Positions 40,158-51,260 of a stretch of 64,000 bases of DNA are shown piece after piece (within the stretch, counting starts at the first letter, position 1; each line of letters starts with the position of its first letter). Under the pieces are notes generated by a model. It saw only the letters and a list, made by a program, of their open reading frames with translations, was not told where the DNA came from and ran no database searches. The stretch comes from Metopolophium dirhodum (taxonomy: Eukaryota; Arthropoda; Insecta; Hemiptera; Aphididae). The stretch lies in the NCBI RefSeq assembly GCF_019925205.1, contig NC_083568.1, positions 30,992,001-31,056,000 of the forward strand, written 5' to 3'. The position numbers and the translations under genes were made by a program.

Positions 40158-42877
40158 TCACTTTCCCGTGTACGAGATGGAGAACGATCCGGATGCGGGA
40201 TCGAAGTTGTGCACGGCCGGATGGGACTGGAACTGATCGGGGTCGGACCGGGTCTTCTGCTGCGGGCCCGCGGAGAACCACTGCTGCTGTCTGGCAGCGA
40301 CGGGCGCCTGCTGCTGCAGGGATCGCAGTTGCTGTTGCTGCTGCTGCTGGTGGTGCTGCAGTTGCTGCTGGTGGTGCTGTTGCTGTTGCTGGTGGTGGCT
40401 CAGCTGCTGGTGGTGGCCGTCCGACGACGACGTCTTGTAGTACACGCTCGGGTCCTCGCGGTACTGTCCGTCGTCGTAGTCGTCCTGCGACCGCGAAGAC
40501 TGGTCCCTGTGCAGGTCGTTGGAGTCGACGCCCACAACAGGTGGTGGCACGGTGATGTCGGTGCCGACCGGCTCGAAGCCGCGAGCCGACGCGCCGTACT
40601 CGACCGTCCGCAATTTGCCGGTCTCGTCCACGTAACCGTACTTGCCGTACACCTCGCCGGACGGGTACTTGGTCTCGATCTTGTACGTTCCGTCGGCGTT
40701 CTCGTAACCGTAGCTGTACGAACCGTCCTCGTTCTGTCGGTTCACTTGTTTCAGGATCGGAACCACCGTGTGGTGTTGTCCGGCCGGCGCGGCCAGGGCG
40801 CCGCAAGCGCAGAATACCGCCAGTGCCTGCGAAATATACAAAAATGAAAATCAACACGTGAAATGGGTGCAGTGTGGGTGGTGATATCGTGGTCAGGGTG
40901 GTTAGAACGGTGAAAAAATGGACAGCCCCATAATGTGGGTGCGACTATCATACGTAGGTATATCTGCGGCCATATAGCTAATCGATATTAGCCACATTAG
41001 GAATATTCGAGAATAGTTTTCACGGTCATAATTTGATGTAAATTCACGTTTATCCGTATTTAAAGGTAAAGGTAGAATTAAAACCAAATAAAATCCTCAC
41101 CATAAAAAAAAATTCTTGTTAGAAATAGTTTGTTCGTATATTATTTGTGCAGTATATCGTCGAGACATGTATAATAACGACTATGATCCCCGTCGCGATA
41201 CCCACGCGAAACTCGAGAACTATTTATTACAAAAAATTAAAACCACTTGAAATATGGCGCGGTAACGAGGTAACCGCGGTTGTGCGTGTGCTGCAGGTCC
41301 TATTTTCGTGTGTGCAATACGAAATTCGCTATGGGGGTTGTTAGTGCGAGCTCGTAATCATAATCAGCGCCGTATTCAGGTAAACAACAGCTCCGGGTGG
41401 CTGATTTCAAGGGAGGAGGGGGGGCTAATTTTTATATTCTTCTCATATAACTCTATTCATTTATTTCCTACAATATTAATATTTTATTTTTACATTTTAT
41501 TTATTGCCATAATTTATGCCATTATGATTATTTTAGCCATACAATGCCATAGCTATATTAAACATCAAAAGTGATTTGACATGCACTATAAATTATTGTG
41601 ATTATATAATTAAAGTCAAAATCCAGGACAACTTTTTTTTCAACATAGAATTTAATTTTTATGATATTGGCTGTGATCATAATAGTTCGCAACGATGTTT
41701 TTGTGACGGTATTCACATAATACTGTTTTGATCGATGACAAAATATTATCCTACAATCTGGTGAAATTTTATTTTTAAGTTCGAAAACATAAATAACATT
41801 TTGAAAATTCAAGAAAAGCTTAAGCGTTTTTTCATTGGTTGTGACAGTATTTTTTTCAATGCAGTTGTGGACTTATATGAGAGTTACTACGTCGGTGTTT
41901 AGTGGACAGACATATTGTTAGTAAGATCATCAGACAGTATAAGATCATTATTGTTTATGAACAAAAAAAAAAGGCAAGGCTCACCACGCTTGTTTTTGTT
42001 CCAAACTGAAACGTGTGCGTAATACGAAAAACGACGAAAAATATAATTAATAGACACTGTACGAATGGTGTTTAGGTTTATCATAAAAGGCCTACCTACG
42101 ACGATCGAAGTGTCGTCTGTGTTAAGTCCCATCTGTGTATTCACTTCTCGAACGACCGATGTGAAAACATCGCAAACGAAATAATAAATCTATAGTTATA
42201 ATATAGTCGTCGAAAGAATGTCATTAATATTATTTTTGTACGCCCCATAACACTGTATATTGGTGCATAATAAACAAACTGCTCGTACTTACGCAAATAT
42301 TATAGGTACTTTATATCTTTTGTGGTGCTTAAATATTTATAATCTACAGAAATTGAATAAAAATACTACCCACGCAAAATTAAAAAAACCGTCGAATATT
42401 ATTATGAATATCGAAAGGTATTATATCAAATATTATAACGATCACTTGTTCGTTATATTTTATTCATAACAAAATATGTATTTATATACATATATATATA
42501 TATATATATATTAACAACGTCTGAGGACTGAGAACAATAAATAGGTACCGCAGAGATTTAATATGAATAATACATAATAATATTAAGAGCCACTAAAAAT
42601 ATTCACGTGTAGTATAAGTAACCTTCGATACGAGGAAAGTTCAAAAGCCTTGACACAAGGTGTACTAGAAAAAAAAAATCTTCGTTCGATATACATATAT
42701 TTTAAACGAGACCCGCAGAATTAAATGGATTTTTTCGTTATTTTCAATAAATCATATTTTTAAAAAGCCGTAAATTCGTTCCGTCAATCGTAGGTATAAT
42801 CCGCGGGTACCTGCGGTGTTAAATATTAATATAACGTATCATAATATACTCACGGTGAATACTCTGAAGTGGTTCAT
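40158..42877 (-). CDS. RR-type cuticular protein, Cpr97Eb-like, His/Gln-rich, 230 aa (2 exons)
   Basis: Secreted chitin-binding cuticle protein. Minus-strand join: exon 1 42877-42854 (MNHFRVFT, donor GTGAGT), exon 2 40826-40158 (acceptor TTTCGCAG); phase 0, 230 residues. The signal peptide is MNHFRVFTALAVFCACGALA with cleavage likely before APAGQHH. After VVPILKQVNR comes the RR segment at about residues 39-104 (QNEDGSYSYGYENADGTY ... GKYGYVDETGKLRTVEYG ... GFEPVGTDITVPPP). The C-terminal half is dominated by alternating His-His and poly-Gln blocks, then FDPASGSFSISYTGK at the end. It is adjacent to and collinear with the 348-aa gene, and the two share the ILKQ-NEDGSY-GYE pattern, which suggests local duplication. 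A 13-codon upstream ORF starting at 42938 would lie in the 5' UTR if transcription starts near 42942. Confidence 0.9.
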
Positions 42878-42965
42878 CACGGTTGTGGTCGTGTCTCTAT
42901 ATTTTTGATGTGCGTACGACCAAGTTGAACGTCTTCATCGGCAATGGAACGGAATCGATTCGTGG

Positions 42966-42972
42966 TTAAATA
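42966..42972 (-). promoter_or_regulatory. TATA-like box of the 230-aa cuticular gene
   Basis: TATTTAA on the minus strand, about 90 bases before the ATG at 42877. Initiation about 30 bases downstream would fall near CCATTGCC at 42947-42940. No TCAGT initiator is present, so the exact start is less certain than for the other two cuticular genes. Confidence 0.45.
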
Positions 42973-44903
42973 GCCACCGTACGTTTTCTCCACCCATTGT
43001 CCATCGCAATAAAAAAATATGATACGACCTCTACCGATCGAACACCAACACGTTTATTATTACTATTTTTTTTTTTTTTTGTTCATGACGTATATGGCGC
43101 GTAGACACACACGAGGGGAGGTATTTCATTAATCTATACTCGCGGGTTTACGTACTCAGCCTTGAGCGAATTAAAAAACAAATGTATACACCTATACACC
43201 AGGAATGCGAGAGTGTTGTATAATTAATAATTATTTGTATCACTATACGTTACTTGCACTATTTATAATGGAGGTATGCGAGCACAAAGATTCTGTTTCG
43301 AATAATGTGATATAGGTATTCCACTGCGAAACGAATATAAAATAAATAATGACTATTATAATATAGCGCGCCCGATGGAGAGGCGTCGGGCGCACACCGT
43401 CTCTAACGCTTCCTCGATATATTTTATATTATATTTTTCCATAATTATACTATACCCACAAAGTATTTAATAATACAATAAATTATTATAATATAAGTCG
43501 CGAACAGTTTCCACGGCGTAGATAAATATTAAAAACGACTTCTTCGAGTCTTTGGATCCGGGCGCCATTCGTTTGTAATGAGTTCGTAAATAAAAATATC
43601 AATTTGACTTATACAAATACATTTAAATATTATGTTTACTCAAATTTGACAGTTATACATTTAATACTAAATTGTCTAATGAAAAAACCTTGGTATCTAT
43701 TTTTTTTTTTTTTTTTGGAAATTAAATTAGCTTACTTTCATGAATAAAAAATTCTACAACAAATTCTATAATTACGTGAGGTAATAATTTTTTAGTTATA
43801 CTCATACTCTACGAATAAACTCAATTATTATAGGACATTAAATTATATTTCATTACAAAAAGAATAACTTTAAGACGATAATGTAATTGAATTTTATTCT
43901 AGCACGTAAACTTTTAAACCGAAATGGTTTTTATTTTCAACTTAAATATTTTACAGAAAACCACTATGAAGATAATATTATACATTAACCATTTTCCCTA
44001 TCAAATATGTATGTACACTTTTGGTATACATTAATGATGATTGATGAATTAAACTATTTCATAATTTTGTTATATTATATAATATATATATTATAATAAA
44101 TTTTCCAAACCTAAATTGCATTTATGACAATAATCAAGGTTGTTGTCTAGGGTTTTATTTTATGAATATTATTATTAACTCCAATTAAAATACAACGAAA
44201 ATTTTGTTGAAAATTGTAGCTAAAAATGATTGGATTACAAAACCGATTGAGGCATACAGGAAACGTCTAGTTTTTAGTTATTATCATATTTAAATCATAA
44301 ATTATTATACAGTGTAAAATAGTTGTTTTGAAATATCAATATCAATATTATATATTTCGTTACAAGCTGCAGGTGTTGTAGGTATCCCATACCATTTATT
44401 TTCAACAAATCGTTTCGATATTGTATTTCAGTACCTATAACTTATATAATATTGTGATTTTAAACTTTTTGACTCTCCGGATGGCGCAATATGTCCCGAG
44501 CTTAAGGTAACAATAATTTATACGTCATAATATGTGAATTTACACATGGAGGATTTACACAGCCATATAATACATTTATATCCAAAATGTGTAATATATG
44601 CTTATATAACTTTCACTTTTTTGACGAAAGAAATGCATTAAAATAATATCGAATGCAAACCTCATACGCGATGGACTTACATATACGTTCAATGAATGAT
44701 AATCGACCTGAAAGTATTTGTTCGTGTCAGAGAAAAAACATGACAGTATATTATGTTGATTAAAACTACCTATACGTAATACTAAAAACTAATAAGCAAC
44801 ATATACATTGCTAGGATACTATCGTATTTATATTGAACACTTTATTTTCAGCTTTGTTTTCTATATATTTTTTTGATATAAAATTTGTGATTCAAACAAA
44901 ACC
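42973..44903. other. Divergent intergenic region between the 230-aa cuticular gene and the Dpy-30-like gene
   Basis: About 1.9 kb that must hold regulatory sequence for both divergently transcribed genes. No strong TATA/Inr pair was found for the plus-strand gene. A possible acceptor TTATTTTCAG at 44841-44850 would allow an upstream non-coding exon. Confidence 0.35.
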
Positions 44904-46603
44904 ATGTCCCGAAAAACAATACTAAAACAGCTATTGTACAAATCTTCATTATCAAATCCAGATAATAATATCGAACGGGATCGTTCGAGTAAAAAAAAAA
45001 TCAAAAAAAGCGTACACTACTCGACGTCGGGTTTGAAGGGAGAACCAAACGATTACAAAGAATTAAGTACTAAAGAGCACAAAAAGATTATGTCTGCTAC
45101 AATATCAGCACAAAATCCCAAAGAAATAACAAAGAAAAAAGAATACAGGAATATCGTAAACAATGGAAATCGTTCGCGACAGGACTTGGAAATAATGAAA
45201 ATATTTACATCGCCGGAATGGTCGGGAAAATCATTTAGTAAATCGACTAATTCCATTGTAAACTCGATGGTTAACGACGATAACATTCCGTCGATTCATA
45301 CAGAGTTGGAAAAAGTGTTGAGCAGGACTTATAACGAAGCCGAATCAATGGAATATCTCGATACCATACAAGAAAGTTCCGACCAAGAAACCGAAGAAAT
45401 CGATTACGTTGAAGAAAAACAAACCGCGCAGTCGTACCTTCCTAACGAGTCGTTTCATAGCGTCCAACAGTTTGCAGAAACAGAAGAAAAAGAATTGGAA
45501 AACATTCTGCCGGAAAGCATAAACGAAAGCATCGTAGAAAATCGAAACAGTATAAAATCATTCGAGCTGGACAGTTATATTAGTAAGACGGAGCACGAAT
45601 ATGATATCAATATGTCTTTTGAAACACCCGAAGACGATATCATAGCTAATGATTTTGAATCGCGGTCATCGTATATTATCCCTAATGTCGAAGCGTCAGA
45701 AAAATCATTAAACGAAGTAGTTGATAAGAGCTACGATGTTTCTAATGAAGACGATGCATATGAATGTCAAATCGACGTCGAGTGTGAATGCTCTTCTCAT
45801 AGGTATAATTAATAATACGATGTTGTATACAATATTATAGTATGTATAATAATAATAATAATAATAATATAATATCTTATTTATAATAGGTAGAGGTACC
45901 TATTATTATATTTTTTTTAATAGGTAATATTATATTAATTTTTTCTGATTTATATTTGATTTTAAATTAGCATAGAGAGATGGATAATTCATAATATGAT
46001 TTAATTTTATTTGGATACAGAGAATGTTGTGAAGAAGAAGAAGAATGTTGTGAAACTTTGCCGAACTCCGTTGTGTCCACTCCCAACTTGTCATCCGATG
46101 AAACACTTGACAACGAGGCTTTGATGCGATATTTTAATTTCGATGATTTCACTGACAGCCGTAATAAGTTACAACATTTCAATATTTGTACAGTTCATAA
46201 ATTTAATATCGTATTTTAGACGGTTCTGAAATTGTTGATCCGACGCCCACGGGGTCATTAAACACTGATGTCATGACTCGAATAATTCGTCAAAACAAAT
46301 CACGTACGTATTGCACTCTCATATTATTAGTATTAACAAATGTTTATCGCAGTTGTGAATTATCTAGGTAACTACATGACTGCAAAGCAAATGACTAACG
46401 ATGAGTCGGAATTCATTGAAGCCATGGATCTGATATTCGAAGAGACCAAAGTGTCGCTGGGAACACTTTTGGTCGAGGGTTTATACATCGTGTCAAAGAG
46501 ACACCGCCAGAACTCGTTTAAATACTTGGGTGAATGGTTGTTGATCCAGGCTGATATCAGAGATGAAAACAAAACCGAAGAAGAGTCCGTGTCAAGTTTT
46601 TAA
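44904..46603 (+). CDS. Acidic protein with C-terminal Dpy-30-like motif, 457 aa (4 exons)
   Basis: Plus-strand join: 44904-45802, 46021-46160, 46220-46303, 46353-46603, with phases 2, 1 and 1 agreeing at all GT-AG junctions; 457 residues. The N-terminus is basic (KKKIKKS) and residues about 130-300 are strongly Ser/Glu/Asp-rich and probably disordered. Seven cysteines crowd residues 288-310 (C288, C294, C296, C302, C303, C309, C310), around a GluX5 run at the exon 1/2 junction. Residues about 408-447 (LLVEGLYIVSKRH, then FKYLGEWLLIQ) match the Dpy-30 / RIIa-like dimerisation-docking pattern (LLxGL-x-x-L-x-KxRPxNPxxxLAxxLL), divergent at the Pro positions. Dpy-30 motifs occur in histone-methyltransferase complexes and in axonemal or AKAP-binding ciliary proteins. 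The low-complexity body and the THEG-like neighbour make me favour a sperm/ciliary role, which is inference. The long N-terminal region is unrecognised. The ATG context AAAACCATG is good. Confidence 0.75.
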
Positions 46604-46886
46604 TACGAAACAATTAACATAAAACTTTTAAGACCGCGCGAACAAACTTCTACAATAATTATACACACTGTAACGTCAGACTGTCATAATCTTTTAATTA
46701 AATATATAAATATAATATGTACCGGTATAGTAGCTATACTACAATGCTATATACTTGAGCAATCTAAACTTTTTGAAAAACGGCTTACATTTTAATTTAA
46801 AAGCACAAACCTAATCACAATAGATTTTAAAACATGTATGAGAATACTATGTTTTAACAAGTATATAGTTTAAATTGGTACCTACT

Positions 46887-46920
46887 AATAAAGCTTATAA
46901 CTTCAACTATATGAAATAAA
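46887..46920 (+). terminator. Poly(A) signals of the Dpy-30-like gene
   Basis: Two AATAAA hexamers, at 46887-46892 and 46915-46920, about 285-310 bases past the stop codon at 46603. Confidence 0.45.
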
Positions 46921-48959
46921 ATGTTTTTTATTTAATTTCTTAAAATACTTCAAATGGTTTTTCCACGTCGGAGGTCATTAGCCCGTAAAATAATTTTATT
47001 TTTATTTTTAAACTGTGTTATTGAACATTTTAATCTATTATAAATAGTATAAAAGTCTTAAGGTTTGACCTTCGTTTTCTACACTGCAGTATAACGATTG
47101 AACTTTTATACAATTTATACATTTATTTGTACGACTGATGATTATAAGAGAAGAAAATTATCAAATAGATTGAACACGACTCGGTTCGACATCAATTATT
47201 GGTAGTAATACATTTCATGATTTGCGAAATTATTTATGATATCGGTAGAACTACAATAAGTTATTACAATACTGAATAATGGCACTGGAATGTCTAGTCA
47301 ATAATGCGACGGTTCAGAGCGATGGTCTTTCAACACTTTAATGTTAAGATTTAATAAACTTTTGTTATTCGATTGCTTACTTTAACAATGCTTTACAAAA
47401 ATTATAGCTGAAGTTCATTTATCGAGATTGGGTGTCGAACATACATTGTCATGTCGGCGCAATCAGATTCCAAACGTCGTTCAAAACAAAACGAACACAA
47501 TTAATATCGAGTGCAAAGATTTTATTAAATTTAAAATTGTAATTATAAATACCGTAACGACATGATATTATTATTATTATATTATTATGTGTACCTACCT
47601 ACTGTTAATATTTGTTTTTGACGAATATTATTTTGAAACGTAATACCTGTACAGGAGTAAAATATTTATAACTAATCTGCATATATTTTGTAAAATTCAA
47701 AAATATTCATTGTTCTTTTTAAATTTTCCTATTTCATTCTTGAAATTCCACTTTGTACGTTAAATTAAATTTTATTTGAATAACAGGTGTGAAATAAATA
47801 TTTATCTGCGAACATCGCATCATTGCAGGCATATCAACAGCATAATATGACTTAATCAATTCGTACAGTGTTGGATTAAAATGTTTATAACAATGTCGAG
47901 TACGTTTTTTTTATATATAGCCACATAGTACACACTTTGTTTAAATTAGATTAAATTAAATAAAATAATTTTCACAAATCGTGTTAAAAAATATAATAAA
48001 TAAAATATCTTTCGTGTAAAAACAAACTATATTTAATTCTTTATGGGATCCGGTACATTCTGAAATACATAAATAAACTCTTGACCATAAATTAATATTT
48101 AACTTTTGGAATTTTCGAAGTGAATTTAAAATTTAAATTTTAACAATATTATAAAAGTTTTTCCGATTCGATGGAATAGTAATACAATTTGTGTTTGACG
48201 ATATATCGCCTCTAGGAACAAACGTAGTTTTGGGGTTGTCAAATGCACCGGCACTCGGTTGACTTTGACTGATCGACTAAAAACTTAAAACTGTAAAAAT
48301 CAGTAATGTCTGCTTGTATTTTTCATTAAAGTGACTTTCAAAAACTGTTTTAAGATTAAGAAAATATTTTACACAAATATTGAAATCTGTTAAATAGGTA
48401 GACGCTTGCATCATATTATCAATTAAAACAAATATATGATTTTTTTTAGGAATACGACGTCCATCGCAATACCAACTTAATCAAAACAGATGGAAACCGC
48501 GGGTTGATTACATAGCGATTTATTTAAATCGAAGATTTTAAAAATAATTTGAGTTAAAGAAAAACGATATCGTACTATAACCGCATTGTCGCGGTTCAAA
48601 ATATTGAGAGGTACAATCATTTTTAATTGACGTATTATGCCATTATGCGAACAATATCATATATTATAATCTATATATAATACGTTTACGCGCTGTATAT
48701 AGTATTATGACGTATGGCCACTTCATAGGTTATCTGAGGCCAACATATGGTCTGGCCGCTATGCCACTCGGGAATACAATAGGATTTACGAGCATTAGAT
48801 GCCAGGTCCAGAGGAGATGCCAGATTTGGGTCAAGTGTGGCAACTTTGGTTCACCCGCGCGTATTTATCGGTCGGTTAAAGACGGCGAGGACCCTAAGGA
48901 GAACGTCTTCGCCCTTAACAACCGACCATCATAACACGATGTATTATGAAGGCGGACGA
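46921..48959. other. Convergent intergenic region downstream of the Dpy-30-like gene
   Basis: No gene recognised. A 75-codon frame at 48707-48934 lies in a less AT-rich patch joining the tandem repeat. It has no domain and is more likely repeat-derived. Confidence 0.4.
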
Positions 48960-50368
48960 CAATCGAAAGAATATGCACGAACCTACCCAGACGCCAAATA
49001 AAATCATACACTATATTTATTTTTCGTCGCTTTTCGAGTGCTAAAAGACGCGATCTGAGATTTACGATCGATCGATCTTAACACGGTGACTGGGTGCGAT
49101 CTTAACTATACACGGACGAGCCGATAATACTAGAACCGATGATACACTCGACAATATCAGGGTGGTAATAAAATGCAATTTCAAGTCGTACATTGAAAGG
49201 ATATGCACAACACATTTTAGCCAGACGCCAAATAAAATCATCTTCTTATATATAAAAATAAGTGTACATTTTGACATTTTGAATAAATTTTATAACTCAA
49301 GATCCACCAAACCAATTTCGTTAAAAATTTCAGAGCATATTAAGACTGATATATAGATGGTTTCTGTGAAGTTTTTTTTCTGTGCAATAAGTGGTTTTGG
49401 AGTTATGGTCTCTTAAGTGCACACCTGGCGACATTGACAAAAAAAAAAAACGTCTATTCGTTGGTCATCTTATCACGCGTGAACGGCTGGACCAATTTTG
49501 CTAATTCTTTTTTTGTTATGTTCGTAATTTTCAGGAGAAGATTCTTATGTAATAAGATTTTAGGAAAATTAACCGGAAAAGTAGGAAATATGGATGAAAA
49601 AACAACAACAGTGGCGCCAGAAAAAAATAAACTAAATAATAAGAAAATGTAGTTTATTGTTGCAGATTAAAATAATAATATAGTATTATATTATATTGGT
49701 TTCTATTGGTTAATTGGGCATGTTTGTTGATTTGTATTATTATTTTTTGTCAATATATTATATATATAATTGAATGTTTGTGTGTAGATTAGATCTTTGG
49801 GAAGAAGATAGGCTAATTTAAAAATGGTTAAATTTGGTTTTTTTATTAATCTGATTATAGTATGGTTAGGTTAGGATTTTGTATTAATTGATTATATTAA
49901 TCCACCATAGGTAGAATATGACAAACTTGGTATAACTTTTATACTTTAGAGTTAAATCATACACTTACGTGCAAACAACATGGTGTCCGCGATCTACCGC
50001 AGGTAGATTGCCTACCTGATAAAATACTGGTGCGAATCAGAATTTTTATTCTGAGCAACGGAAAAGTTAAGATTAATTTTGAACACCATACACCGAATAT
50101 TAATAAATATTAAATAACAAAGTTTGAGTCATATATAGAGTTAGTACATTTAACGGGCAACGAAGTGCACGGGTTCAGCTAGTATAATATATTTCTTTTT
50201 TGTCGCTTTTCTAGTGCTAAAAAACACGATCTGAGATTTACGATCGATCGAACTTAACGTCGTGACTGGGTGCGATCTTAACTATATACGGACGAGCCGA
50301 TAATATTAGAACCGATGATAATCTTGACAATAGCAGGGTGGTAATAAATTGGAATTCCAAGTCGTACG
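48960..50368. repeat. Tandem duplication (~230 bp unit), second unit split by a Helitron
   Basis: Unit 1 is 48960-49190. Unit 2 is 49191-49240 continued at 50183-50368. Both read GAAAG(A/G)ATATGCAC, CCAGACGCCAAATAAAATCA, GATCTGAGATTTACGATCG, GACTGGGTGCGATCTTAACT and AAGTCGTAC. Removing 49241-50182 restores a continuous second unit of about 236 bp. Confidence 0.85.
49241..50182 (+). mobile_element. Non-autonomous Helitron, copy 2
   Basis: The element begins TCTTCTTATATATAAAAATA and ends GTGCACGGGTTCAGCTAG, inserted between A (49240) and T (50183). It is 942 bp and matches copy 1 (2339-3307) in opposite orientation at both ends and in internal blocks such as AAGATCCACCAAACC and GATCTACCGCAGGTAG. 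It has no transposase-length ORF. The neighbouring tandem unit preserves the empty site AAATCA|TACACTATATTT at 49001-49018. Confidence 0.85.
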
Positions 50369-51198
50369 TGCACACTTATTACAATAATATTTCTTTTAAC
50401 ATAAATATTAATATAGTATATTATTGTGCCTAATAGATAAAATACTGATAAGTAGATAGGCATTTAAATACAGTGTTATTATGAAGTAATAGTGTTGGTA
50501 GTTTGGACATTTTTCTTGAAATGCCCAAAAAAAATGCTATTTCACTGTTACACAGTTTTTTAATTTTAAATTTAATTTGTCTCCTCTATAGGTTTTTTTA
50601 CTTATTTTGAATTTTTCTATTTTAAATATGTTTTAGAGGAACATTATATAGTTATCAGTAAATTACTATTTATTGTTAATTATTATTATTAATAATTAAT
50701 AAATAATAACCCATACTGATATTATTTAGTATCGGTCATGGAATTCAGCAAAAATGTTCTTTATAATATAATATATTATTGGTTATAGGTTTTATAAAAG
50801 TAACATAAAATATCGCGGAGTATCAATAATCGGGCAATATCTACATGTTTAACCCATGCGTGTATTAGGGTGTAAGAATTAACAGATAGGTATACTGATG
50901 TAATTTACTAACTGAGTTATCACTTTTGTTCTTATCAATAGTATTATTTTTTTTAATATAATTACTAATAGGAATTCATAATGTTTCTAAATTATAAAAC
51001 AATTTAAATTGCCAAGTTTAAAAGCTATCGAGTACATACAATAATATTATTCGACTACAGTTATAAGATATTTCTGTTACAACCTGTATGTACTTTTAAA
51101 ATATTATTTTACGAACTGATGCAATATGTTTGCAAGACAGTATAGCAATAATATTGTACTAAACCAACAAAGTCTTGTGTGTGTGTGTGTGTGTGAAA

Positions 51199-51204
51199 TT
51201 TATT
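51199..51204 (-). terminator. Poly(A) signal of the THEG-like gene
   Basis: AATAAA on the minus strand, 57 bases past the stop codon at 51261, beside a short (TG)n run. Confidence 0.5.
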
Positions 51205-51260
51205 ATTTTAGATAGTACGAAAAACCATTGGCCGTATATTCGTATATAGTTGTTTGGATT

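Noticed and set aside
40135..40857. Overlapping long frames on both strands at the 230-aa cuticular gene
   Set aside because: Shadows of the GC-rich exon; only the frame with the RR segment has splice support.
41370..41430. GCGCCGTATTCAGG ... GGCTGATTTCAAGG as a DNA transposon end
   Set aside because: Reminiscent of degraded transposon ends, but no partner end or target duplication was found.
48707..48934. 75-codon plus-strand frame beginning MTYGHFIGYLRP as a gene
   Set aside because: No domain, promoter or splice context; the patch joins the tandem repeat unit and looks repeat-derived.
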